Assembly (NCBI GenBank): GCA_938038165.1
Contig: CALHRB010000210.1
Location: 1-8,784 of the forward strand
DNA length: 8,784 nt
Reading direction: 5' to 3'
From: Candidatus Kapaibacterium sp.
GTDB lineage: Bacteria > Bacteroidota > Ignavibacteria > Kapaibacteriales > UBA2268
In this document: positions 1 to 7,162 of the stretch, piece after piece
Position numbering within the stretch: position 1 is the first letter of the stretch
How the letters are laid out: the number at the start of each line of letters is the position of its first letter
Notes under the pieces: model-generated
Told to the model about the DNA's origin: nothing
Database searches by the model: none
Seen by the model: only the letters and a program-made list of their open reading frames with translations
Program-made: the position numbers and the translations under genes

Positions 1-1238
1 TGCGTATAGTTAAAAATAATGCACGTAAGAGCATAAATAAAAACGAAGGACCAAAACAACCTCAATCTTTTAAATAATTTTCTTTTGTTCGGGGAAATGT
101 CTTTTATGTCTTTTAGCTCTAAATTTTTATTGATCTGATGAATAATCCCTGTTAGAAAAAAGATTATCCCTATAAATGGAAAAAAGGCATACCATCTCAT
201 AAATAAGGGTAATACAGGGATGATTGAAATAAAATACAAAAGCAGTCCAAATAAACATAAATTTATTCTTTGACTCTTTGTGGATTTAATTTTTATTGAA
301 AATGAAATATTATTCCTTGATTTAAGGAATAAAAAAAATAGATGAAATATAATTAAAAAAATGAATATTAATTGAATAATGAATATAACATCCAATTCCT
401 TGCTTTGAATGTATTTTAACAAAAATTCTGAATGAATTACTGAAGTTATTAAATACAAAAAAAAGTTTGATATTATGTTAATAAAATTGAAATTCGAAAA
501 ATTTGATGAGCTAAATGGATTTCCCCCAATAAACATAGCCCTTGAAAGAAAGTAGAATGCGATAAAAAAAGACGTAATAAGAACAAAAATCACATGCTCC
601 TTTTGATTGTTTTGATTGATAATTATCATTATGAGTCCAAACGCCGGAAGGAAAAAAGAGTGTTCTTTGGAGAATATTGATAAAAATGAAAATATTGCTA
701 AAAAAATATAAGCCCAGTAATACCTTTTATTTCTGCGATGAATAATTTTAATATAAAAGAGAATGACAATAAGAATAAATAGAGTCATAAATAAGTCGTA
801 ACGGCAAGCTATCCAGGCTATTGGCATATCGTGCGATGGAATAACAAAGAACATCAAAGCACCCCAAAAGCTTATATTTGCGCTTACTTCGAAAATTTTT
901 AGAATTTTATAGATTAAAAAACAAATTAAACTATAAATGATTAAGTTCTGTGCTAAAAAAGGTAACGGATGAAACCCGAACAAAAAGATTGTCAATGAAT
1001 TAATGGAATTTACAATCGGACGCCAATAGAACAAGATAGGCTCCTTTTCATAAAATGGCTTGAAAACATCTGCAAAAACTTTTGGTTTGAGCCATCCCAA
1101 TATCTGAAAATCATCATTAAGAAAGTCATTCGACAAAATTGGATGCCAAACAGCAAAGGAAAGAAAAAAGAAAATTGATAGAATGTTAAGATCATTCTGA
1201 AACAATAACAACAGAAATTTATTAATTTTTTCTTTCAA
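1..1238 (-). CDS. GT-C-type multi-spanning membrane glycosyltransferase (TMTC/PMT-like), C-terminus beyond left edge
   Basis: This minus-strand frame has no stop from position 1239 to the left edge, giving 412 codons of an incomplete protein. It is very hydrophobic, with about ten or more predicted membrane helices (for example near residues 15-34, 149-166, 173-189, 282-305 and 326-346). Landmarks match the polyprenol-sugar-dependent GT-C families related to TMTC and PMT proteins: an acidic first loop (SNDFLNDDF, residues 36-44), WRP at 72-74, WIACRYD at 142-148 (compare WIAGRTD in relatives), SKEHSFFLP at 189-198 (compare KE..LP) and RWYAFFPFIG at 348-357 (compare RYLYLPSIG). The likely role is transfer of a sugar from a lipid carrier on the periplasmic face of the inner membrane; acceptor and sugar cannot be told. 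Relatives often carry C-terminal TPR repeats, which would lie outside the window. No in-frame ATG precedes residue 129. TTG at 1236-1238, one codon after an in-frame TAA, gives a natural N-terminus (KEKINKF then a helix), but no Shine-Dalgarno is visible. Family is confident at superfamily level only. Confidence 0.75.
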   Translation of the reverse strand, partial: MKEKINKFLLLLFQNDLNILSIFFFLSFAVWHPILSNDFLNDDFQILGWLKPKVFADVFKPFYEKEPILFYWRPIVNSINSLTIFLFGFHPLPFLAQNLIIYSLICFLIYKILKIFEVSANISFWGALMFFVIPSHDMPIAWIACRYDLFMTLFILIVILFYIKIIHRRNKRYYWAYIFLAIFSFLSIFSKEHSFFLPAFGLIMIIINQNNQKEHVIFVLITSFFIAFYFLSRAMFIGGNPFSSSNFSNFNFINIISNFFLYLITSVIHSEFLLKYIQSKELDVIFIIQLIFIFLIIFHLFFLFLKSRNNISFSIKIKSTKSQRINLCLFGLLLYFISIIPVLPLFMRWYAFFPFIGIIFFLTGIIHQINKNLELKDIKDISPNKRKLFKRLRLFWSFVFIYALTCIIFNYT

Positions 1239-1462
1239 TTAATTATCAACATTAATAATTTCAAAAAGACAAAAGATAATAACTGAACCATTTAAATTAT
1301 ATAAAATAAAAAAATTATGAAAGAATAATTAAATAAACATTATTATATGATCATTTTATTAAAAATAGACAATAATAACACAGAAGAACGCCAATTTTAT
1401 TTGTAAATCATTTATTTTTTTTGGAATTTTGATGTTTATTTTTTTGAAAATAGGAAAAATAT
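1239..1462. other. AT-rich divergent intergenic region
   Basis: This stretch separates the leftward GT-C gene from the rightward aminotransferase gene, so promoters for both should lie in it. It is extremely AT-rich with many A and T runs, so -10-like hexamers are frequent and none can be chosen with confidence. An 8-bp palindrome, ATGATCAT, sits at 1347-1354 and is too short to call an operator. No coding frame or RNA structure was seen. Confidence 0.5.
1452..1455 (+). promoter_or_regulatory. Ribosome binding site of the aminotransferase gene
   Basis: AGGA lies 7 nt before the ATG at 1463. It supports this start, in contrast with guaB and the two genes after it, which have no purine-rich Shine-Dalgarno at the expected place. 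Confidence 0.55.
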
Positions 1463-2680
1463 ATGAGTTTAAGCTTAATTGGTAAATCAATAAGCGTTTC
1501 AGCGACCCTGAAACTTAATGAAACAGCTGCGATCCTCCGCGATAAAGGGGAACCAGTGATACATCTTGGAGGAGGTGAACCAAAATCCAAGGCTCCCGTT
1601 GATGCTTTGATAGCAGCTGCAAATCTGCTAAATTCCGGAGAAATTCGTTATACCCCACCCGACGGAATCCCTGCACTAAAAAAAGCAATAATAAGATACA
1701 CCGAGGAATTCTATAACAGATTGGTTGAACCCGAAAACGTTATTGCATCCAGCGGAGCCAAGCAATCAATTATGGTATGCTTGCAGGCAATTTTAAATCC
1801 ACAGGAGGAAGTTATCTATCCTGCACCATATTGGGTTAGCTACCCTGAAATGGCTAAATTAATTGGTGCAATTCCAGTCCCGGTTTACTCCGAAGATGGA
1901 ACATTTTACCCCAGATTGCAGGATATAGAGCAAAGAGTAACCTCATACACAAAAGCAATTATTATAAATAGCCCTAACAATCCAACTGGGGCTATGTATT
2001 CCGAAAAATTTATCTCGGAAATAGTAGAGTTCTGCGAGAAAAAAGGAATCTGGTTGATAATGGACGATATTTATCACAGGCTGGTTTTCGATGGAAAGAA
2101 ACCTATTAATTGCTATAAATTTGCAAAAGACCTAACTGAAAATTCAAAATTAGTTGTGGTTAATGGCGTTTCGAAACAGTATGCAATGACAGGTTTTCGA
2201 ATTGGTTGGGCTGTCGGGAATAAAAAACTTATCGAAGCAATGACAAATATTCAGGCACATCAAACTTCAGGTCCATCAGTTGTAACCCAAGTGGCTGCAG
2301 CTGCTGCCATTAACGGAGTTCAATCACAAGTCGAAAGCCTGAGGTTAACTCTGGAAAACAATAGAAACATCTTGATGGAAAGGTTAAAAGCTTTTAATGG
2401 CGTTAAAGCCTATAAACCCGATGGCACTTTCTATTGTTTCGCAGATTTCAGCTATTATATGAAAGACTCAACAAAACTGGCTCAATTTCTTCTGGACAAA
2501 GTCAGAGTGGCTGTTGTTCCCGGTATTGAATTTGGTCTCGAAGGTTATTTGAGGCTATCAACATGCGGCTCTGTTAAAGATATAACAGAAGGAATCGAAA
2601 GAATAAAATGGGCTCTCGACCCAGACGCCCCAAATGAACTTTATATTGGTGAAAGAAAATTAGTGAGGGATTGGTTATGA
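1463..2680 (+). CDS. aspC: Class I PLP-dependent aminotransferase, aspartate/prephenate type
   Basis: A cytoplasmic fold-type I PLP enzyme of 405 residues, the usual length for the class Ib (Thermus-type) aspartate aminotransferases. It should interconvert aspartate plus 2-oxoglutarate with oxaloacetate plus glutamate. Visible landmarks are the YTPPDGIPALKKAI substrate-side segment (63-76), GAKQ at 98-101, PYWVSYPEM at 122-130, NPTG at 173-176, DDIY at 201-204 (Asp to the pyridine nitrogen, Tyr to the PLP hydroxyl), the Schiff-base lysine K238 in SKQYAMTGFRIGW, and R364 in YLRLSTC as the expected alpha-carboxylate arginine. The lysine in GAKQ matches the one that favours acidic substrates in the Thermus enzyme. 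Some class Ib members also act on prephenate, so an arogenate-route role is possible. The start is set by AGGA 7 nt upstream. The stop overlaps the pckA start by 4 bp, implying co-translation with pckA. Family certain; exact substrate likely but not proven. Confidence 0.9.
   Translation: MSLSLIGKSISVSATLKLNETAAILRDKGEPVIHLGGGEPKSKAPVDALIAAANLLNSGEIRYTPPDGIPALKKAIIRYTEEFYNRLVEPENVIASSGAKQSIMVCLQAILNPQEEVIYPAPYWVSYPEMAKLIGAIPVPVYSEDGTFYPRLQDIEQRVTSYTKAIIINSPNNPTGAMYSEKFISEIVEFCEKKGIWLIMDDIYHRLVFDGKKPINCYKFAKDLTENSKLVVVNGVSKQYAMTGFRIGWAVGNKKLIEAMTNIQAHQTSGPSVVTQVAAAAAINGVQSQVESLRLTLENNRNILMERLKAFNGVKAYKPDGTFYCFADFSYYMKDSTKLAQFLLDKVRVAVVPGIEFGLEGYLRLSTCGSVKDITEGIERIKWALDPDAPNELYIGERKLVRDWL
2665..2670 (+). 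promoter_or_regulatory. Shine-Dalgarno of pckA inside the aminotransferase gene, decides the start
   Basis: GAGGGA ends 6 nt before ATG 2677 and lies within the last codons of the upstream gene. This spacing favours ATG 2677 over the TTG at 2671, which would directly abut the site. The ATGA overlap (2677-2680) allows a ribosome ending the first gene to restart on pckA. Confidence 0.7.
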
Positions 2681-4329
2681 AATATTTAGAATTCGATACT
2701 CCAGCCACGAAACAGGCAACAGAATTAGCAAGCGATTTCAAGCTTAGCAATCATGGACTTCTTAAACTCGACAGAGTGTTTTGGAACTTACCTACTCCAG
2801 CACTTTACGAAGAAGCTATTTTCAGGGGAGAAGCACATATGGTTTATGGCGGACCTCTTATTGTGAATACTGGAAAATGGTCTGCTCGCGCCGCTAATGA
2901 TAAATTTATTGTTAAAGAAGCTTCAACTGAGGATAAAATTTGGTGGGGAGTTTATAACAGACCTTTCAGTCAGGAAAAATTTGACGGTCTTCTGGCCAGA
3001 CTTCAGGCTTTTCTTCAGGGGGAGGAATTATTCGTTCAGGATTGCTATGTTGGTGCAGACCCAAACTACAGAATGCCCATAAGGATTATAACAGACTCTG
3101 CGTGGCAAAGTCTTTTTGCTCGAAATATGTTCCTCACAATAAGGAATAAGGACGAACTCAAAAAGCATGTGCCAGAATTTACCTTGATTGCTGCTCCATC
3201 TTTCACATGCGATCCAAGAATTGACGGAACAAGGAGCGAAACAGGTATTATAATTAACTTTGCCCAAAGACTTGCAATTGTGGCTAATTCGAGTTATGGC
3301 GGCGAAATTAAAAAATCAATTTTCACAATAATGAATTTTCTTCTGCCGCAACAGGGAGTAATGGCCATGCACTGCTCTGCCAATGTCGGGAAAAAAGGTG
3401 ATGTTGCACTATTCTTTGGTCTGAGCGGTACAGGAAAAACCACTCTTTCTGCCGATCCGAACAGACAGCTCATCGGCGACGACGAACATGGCTGGAGCGA
3501 TGAAGGTGTTTTCAATTTCGAGGGTGGTTGTTATGCTAAAGTCATTAGGCTCTCTGCCGAGCATGAACCTCAGATATATGCATGCACAAGGCGTTTCGGA
3601 ACAATTTTGGAAAATGTTATCTGGGATCCAGCTTCGAGAAAAATTGACCTTGATGACGATAAACTGACTGAAAACACAAGAGCTTCTTATCCTTTGGAAT
3701 TTATTCCAAACGTAGTTGAAGAAAAGATGACCCGAAATCATCCCAAAAATGTTATTTTCCTGACTTGCGATGCATCGGGCGTTCTTCCGCCAATTGCAAA
3801 GCTTGATATGAATCAGGCAATGTATCATTTTATCAGCGGTTACACCTCAAAAATCGCAGGAACAGAAATTGGTTTGGGTATTGAACCTGAAATAACCTTC
3901 AGTGCCTGTTTTGGAGCTCCTTTTATGGTCCATCATCCTTTTTACTATGCTAATTTGTTGAAACAAAAAATGGAAAAGCATGGAGCTAAATGCTGGTTGG
4001 TCAATACTGGCTGGGTTGGCGGAAAATTCGGAGTTGGCAAAAGAATCAGCATAAGACACACAAGAAATTTGCTTAATGCTGCACTCGACGGGAAACTCGA
4101 TGATGTCCAATATCGCAAGGACAAGCTGTTTGGCTTCGAAGTTCCCCTCACCTGTCCTGAAGTTCCCGAAGACGTCCTTGAACCTTCAAATTCATGGGGA
4201 AATAAAGAAGAATACTGGACAAGATATGATTCGCTCGCAGCACGTTACATCGAGAATTTTAAATTGTTTTCCGAAGGCTGCCCCGAAGAAGTAATTCAGT
4301 CAGGACCAAAAAGATTATCACAGCTATAG
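2677..4329 (+). CDS. pckA: Phosphoenolpyruvate carboxykinase (ATP)
   Basis: Cytoplasmic PEP carboxykinase of the ATP-dependent family, catalysing oxaloacetate + ATP to PEP + CO2 + ADP, the entry to gluconeogenesis (or the reverse, CO2-fixing direction). It has 550 residues, close to the usual 530-550. Numbered from ATG 2677, it shows YGGEIKK at 207-213 (substrate and metal lysines), H232 in MHCSANVG, the kinase-1a P-loop GLSGTGKT at 248-255, the metal-binding aspartates in LIGDDEHGW at 265-273, ENTRASYP at 332-339 with R335, and FSACFGAPF at 408-416. These are the landmarks of an active enzyme. The N-terminal arginine loop reads SARAANDK (69-76) where most homologues have TGRSPKDK; R71 is kept but Ser-Pro is replaced by Ala-Ala. 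The gene is coupled to the aminotransferase upstream, which can supply oxaloacetate from aspartate, and a terminator follows 27 nt after the stop. Confidence 0.97.
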   Translation: MKYLEFDTPATKQATELASDFKLSNHGLLKLDRVFWNLPTPALYEEAIFRGEAHMVYGGPLIVNTGKWSARAANDKFIVKEASTEDKIWWGVYNRPFSQEKFDGLLARLQAFLQGEELFVQDCYVGADPNYRMPIRIITDSAWQSLFARNMFLTIRNKDELKKHVPEFTLIAAPSFTCDPRIDGTRSETGIIINFAQRLAIVANSSYGGEIKKSIFTIMNFLLPQQGVMAMHCSANVGKKGDVALFFGLSGTGKTTLSADPNRQLIGDDEHGWSDEGVFNFEGGCYAKVIRLSAEHEPQIYACTRRFGTILENVIWDPASRKIDLDDDKLTENTRASYPLEFIPNVVEEKMTRNHPKNVIFLTCDASGVLPPIAKLDMNQAMYHFISGYTSKIAGTEIGLGIEPEITFSACFGAPFMVHHPFYYANLLKQKMEKHGAKCWLVNTGWVGGKFGVGKRISIRHTRNLLNAALDGKLDDVQYRKDKLFGFEVPLTCPEVPEDVLEPSNSWGNKEEYWTRYDSLAARYIENFKLFSEGCPEEVIQSGPKRLSQL

Positions 4330-4356
4330 TAATTTTTCTAAACATTCATGTTATCA

Positions 4357-4392
4357 GACCCTCTTGAGTAATCTTGAGGGTTCTTTTTTTTT
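4357..4392 (+). terminator. Rho-independent terminator after pckA
   Basis: ACCCTC (4358-4363) pairs perfectly with GAGGGT (4376-4381), with a possible outer G-U pair. Inside, a 2x2 T-T mismatch and two further pairs (GA with TC) surround a GTAA loop. A run of nine T residues (4384-4392) follows at once. The hairpin ends the aminotransferase-pckA transcript and isolates it from guaB. There is no matching T-run for the other strand, so it acts in one direction only. Confidence 0.9.
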
Positions 4393-4436
4393 ACTGAAAT
4401 AAAAAATTTAAAAAAATTCGGAAAATTAAGTTAATT

Positions 4437-4465
4437 TTGAATAATACAATATTAATTATTATAAA
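4437..4465 (+). promoter_or_regulatory. Candidate sigma70-like promoter of guaB
   Basis: TTGAAT (4437-4442) and TATAAA (4460-4465) are separated by 17 bp, a near-ideal arrangement, placing a transcription start about 32 nt before guaB. It follows the terminator, where a new promoter is required. In DNA this AT-rich such matches arise by chance, so the call is tentative. The short leader has no visible riboswitch or attenuator. Confidence 0.35.
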
Positions 4466-4503
4466 AATGTAATCAAAAAGTTTCAAAACAAACTATTTTT
4501 AAT

Positions 4504-5973
4504 ATGATAGAAAAAATAAAAACATCCGAGGGCATCACTTTTGATGATATTCTTTTAGTGCCGAACTACTCTGAAGTCTTGCCACGAGATGCAGTGCTAT
4601 CAACCCGATTAACAAATGGAATAAGTCTGAACATCCCACTACTTTCCGCTGCGATGGATACTGTTACCGATGCTAATATGGCTATAGCGATAGCAAGAGA
4701 AGGCGGCATTGGAGTGATTCATAAAAACATGTCAATTGAACAACAGGCTGATCATGTTGACCGAGTGAAACGTTCGGAAAGCGGAATGATCCTGAATCCA
4801 ATTACTCTTCGAATGGAAAGCAAAGTCAAACATGCCCTCGAGTTAATGTCGAAATTTCATATTTCAGGCATTCCAATAGTTGATAATGAAAACCATTTAT
4901 TAGGAATTATCACAAACCGTGACTTACGATTCGATCCAAACCCTGAAGATTCAATTCAGGACTATATGACCAAAGAAAGATTAGTAACTGCTCCTTTTGG
5001 CACTACTCTTGAGGATGCCGAAAGAATACTTCAAAAACATAGAATAGAGAAACTACCCGTTGTTGATAATAACGGAGTTATTCTTGGACTAATTACCTTC
5101 AAAGATATACAAAAGAAAAAGAAACATCCTGTTGCCTGCAAAGATGACCATGGAAGACTAAGAGTTGGTGCGGCAGTTGGTATATCTTCTGAGACCGAAG
5201 AGAGAGTTTCGGCATTACTATCGGTTGGTGTTGATGCAGTATTTATTGATACTGCCCATGCTCATACTAAAGGGGTTATAGAGATGGTAAAACATATCAA
5301 ATCTAAATTCCCGCATTTACAAGTTATTGCCGGTAACATAGCAACCTCAGAAGCAGCCGTTTCACTTATAAAAGCAGGTGCAGACGGCTTGAAAGTTGGC
5401 ATAGGTCCCGGTTCAATTTGCACTACAAGAATAATTGCCGGTATTGGTGTGCCACAAGTTACTGCCATAATGGATGTTGCCTCCGAAGCAATAAAAGCAA
5501 ATATTCCAATAATAGCCGATGGAGGTATCAAGCAAACCGGAGATATAGCAAAAGCTTTGGCTGCTGGTGCTGATTCAGTCATGATTGGTGGGTTATTTGC
5601 TGGTCATGAAGAAAGTCCCGGTGAAAAGATTCTTTACGAAGGTAGAGCTTACAAAATTTATCGCGGAATGGGCTCGCTCGGAGCAATGAACCAGGGTTCT
5701 GCCGACAGATATTTTCAAGATGTCGAGGAAGAAATTACAAAGCTTGTTCCCGAAGGAATTGAAGGCAGAGTTCCTTATAAGGGTAGCGTTAGCGATACTA
5801 TCTTCCAGATGGTCGGAGGTTTAAGAGCTGCGATGGGGTACTGCGGATGCAGAACAATTGACGAGTTAAAAACAAAAACAAGCTTTATCAAAATGACCGA
5901 AGCAGGTTTAAAAGAATCTCACCCGCACAATGTCAATATTACAAAAGAGTCCCCTAATTACTTTGTTAAATAA
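4504..5973 (+). CDS. guaB: Inosine-5'-monophosphate dehydrogenase
   Basis: Oxidises IMP to XMP with NAD+, the first committed and rate-setting step of guanine nucleotide synthesis; a cytoplasmic tetramer. At 489 residues it is full length. The N-terminal part of the barrel (LTFDDILL-like motif ITFDDILLVP, 11-20) is followed by a CBS pair (about 95-145 and 156-205), the regulatory Bateman module, then the rest of the (beta/alpha)8 barrel. The active-site loop GPGSICTTR carries the catalytic cysteine C306. ADGGI (339-342) lies at the phosphate site. The mobile flap has YRGMGSLGAM (386-395) and the R402-Y403 pair expected to activate water. VPYKGSV (423-429) is also conserved. ATG 4504 gives the standard N-terminus; there is no Shine-Dalgarno, only AT-rich sequence. 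It leads a probable operon with a peptidase and a glycosyltransferase, not with guaA, so the link is probably positional rather than functional. Confidence 0.97.
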   Translation: MIEKIKTSEGITFDDILLVPNYSEVLPRDAVLSTRLTNGISLNIPLLSAAMDTVTDANMAIAIAREGGIGVIHKNMSIEQQADHVDRVKRSESGMILNPITLRMESKVKHALELMSKFHISGIPIVDNENHLLGIITNRDLRFDPNPEDSIQDYMTKERLVTAPFGTTLEDAERILQKHRIEKLPVVDNNGVILGLITFKDIQKKKKHPVACKDDHGRLRVGAAVGISSETEERVSALLSVGVDAVFIDTAHAHTKGVIEMVKHIKSKFPHLQVIAGNIATSEAAVSLIKAGADGLKVGIGPGSICTTRIIAGIGVPQVTAIMDVASEAIKANIPIIADGGIKQTGDIAKALAAGADSVMIGGLFAGHEESPGEKILYEGRAYKIYRGMGSLGAMNQGSADRYFQDVEEEITKLVPEGIEGRVPYKGSVSDTIFQMVGGLRAAMGYCGCRTIDELKTKTSFIKMTEAGLKESHPHNVNITKESPNYFVK

Positions 5974-6001
5974 TTATGTTAAATTTTTAAACTATCAAAT
6001 T

Positions 6002-7135
6002 ATGAGCAAAAAAAATACAACTGAAGTAAATGAAGTTTCGCAAAGCTATCCCAAATTAGTTGACAATAGGCTTAGACAACTTCGTTTTTCGTTGGAGGAT
6101 GAAAAAGTTGATGCATTAGTTTTAACTTATCTTCCCAATATCAGGTATTTGACAAATTTTTCAGGAACCGAGGCAACAGTTTTTCTTGATAAGGAAAACA
6201 TATATTTTATTACTGACGACAGATACGAAGAACAAATCAAAACCGAGCTATATACCTTACCCGATCTCAAAACTTATATCAGTAGAGATCCCTGGGCTAT
6301 TGCCCTTGACAAAGGAATACTTGAAAACGTCGAATCGCTTGCATTCGAGTCTGATAGAGTTTCATATCACGAAGCAGTGGAAATCAGAAATCGCATCCGA
6401 CCCGTTAAATTTAAGCCAGTGCATTTGTTAGCTGAAAAATTCACCATACCCAAAGACCCGGTCGAGCTTGATTACATCAAGCAAGCCTGCGACATTGCCG
6501 AAAAAACTTATGAAAAAATGTTAGATTTCATTAAACCCGGTATTTCCGAAAATGATATTGCCATTGAAATTGCATATCAATCAAGAAAATTAGGTTCCGA
6601 AGGTGACCCATTCAATATTATAGCCGTAAGCGGTGCCCGCGGTTGCCTGATCCATGGCACCCCGAGTGATAAAAAAATTAAGAACGGCGACATTGTTATT
6701 CTTGATTTTGGTTGCACCGTCCATGGTTTTTGCTCTGATATAACCCGAACATTTGCAGTTGGTAAAGCAACCAAAGAACAAAAACAAATATATAAACTGA
6801 TTTACGAAGCTCAATCCACTGCAATAAATGAAGTTAGACCTTCTATGAATGGAAAAATTCTTGATGCTTTTGCCAGAAATATTATCGAAAAAGAAGGCCT
6901 TGGGAACTATTTTCAGCATTCCTTAGGTCACGGAATCGGTCTTGTTCCTCACGAACTGCCAATTATTACATTTAGAAAAGATGACCAGATTATACCCGAA
7001 AATTGCGTTCTTGCTATTGAACCCGGAGTCTATCTGCCAGATAAATTTGGAATGAGGGTTGAGGATGAAATATTTGTTACTCGTAACGGAGCAACCCGTT
7101 TGACCAATGCCCCAGCTGATTTGCTTGTGATTTGA
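6002..7135 (+). CDS. M24 metallopeptidase, Xaa-Pro aminopeptidase/prolidase type
   Basis: A 377-residue cytoplasmic dinuclear-metal peptidase expected to cleave next to proline (removing an N-terminal residue before Pro, or splitting Xaa-Pro dipeptides). The N-terminal creatinase-like domain (about 20-145, with LTYLPNIRYLTNFSG) precedes the pita-bread catalytic domain. All five metal ligands are visible: D235 in LDFG, D246 in SDITRTF, H310 in LGHGIGL, E340 in IEPGVYLP and E354 in VEDEIFV. H218 in IHGTPSD matches the conserved substrate-site histidine. ATG 6002 is preferred, 28 nt after the guaB stop. An in-frame ATG at 5930 would add 24 residues and overlap guaB by 44 bp; the added residues do not resemble the family's N-terminus. 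No Shine-Dalgarno is seen. Exact specificity (PepP against PepQ) cannot be decided; the short N-domain resembles the shorter bacterial forms. Confidence 0.9.
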   Translation: MSKKNTTEVNEVSQSYPKLVDNRLRQLRFSLEDEKVDALVLTYLPNIRYLTNFSGTEATVFLDKENIYFITDDRYEEQIKTELYTLPDLKTYISRDPWAIALDKGILENVESLAFESDRVSYHEAVEIRNRIRPVKFKPVHLLAEKFTIPKDPVELDYIKQACDIAEKTYEKMLDFIKPGISENDIAIEIAYQSRKLGSEGDPFNIIAVSGARGCLIHGTPSDKKIKNGDIVILDFGCTVHGFCSDITRTFAVGKATKEQKQIYKLIYEAQSTAINEVRPSMNGKILDAFARNIIEKEGLGNYFQHSLGHGIGLVPHELPIITFRKDDQIIPENCVLAIEPGVYLPDKFGMRVEDEIFVTRNGATRLTNAPADLLVI

Positions 7136-7162
7136 TTTGCAAAAGTTTAGAATTTTGTCCTG

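Noticed and set aside
1010..1195. Short 61-codon minus-strand frame with a Met start
   Set aside because: It lies inside, and in another frame from, the much longer open GT-C frame, which carries the family motifs.
1347..1354. ATGATCAT palindrome in the divergent intergenic region
   Set aside because: Only 8 bp, does not extend, and is expected by chance in DNA this AT-rich; not enough to call an operator.
1380..1450. Possible Bacteroidota-type promoter (TAnnTTTG) before the aminotransferase gene
   Set aside because: T-rich stretches resemble it but no exact element with a TTG box at the right spacing was found.
2671..2676. TTG at 2671 as start of pckA
   Set aside because: It would leave no spacing after the GAGGGA site; ATG 2677 has ideal spacing and gives the ATGA coupling.
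3409..3828. 139-codon antisense frame within pckA
   Set aside because: Shadow of a strongly conserved gene; the translation is Cys/Ser-rich with no recognisable domain and has no start signal.
5262..5582. 106-codon antisense frame within guaB
   Set aside because: It mirrors the barrel codons of guaB; no motif, ribosome site or promoter supports it.
5930..6001. Upstream ATG extending the M24 peptidase by 24 residues
   Set aside because: The extension overlaps guaB by 44 bp and does not resemble the family's N-terminus; ATG 6002 fits gene spacing and length better.
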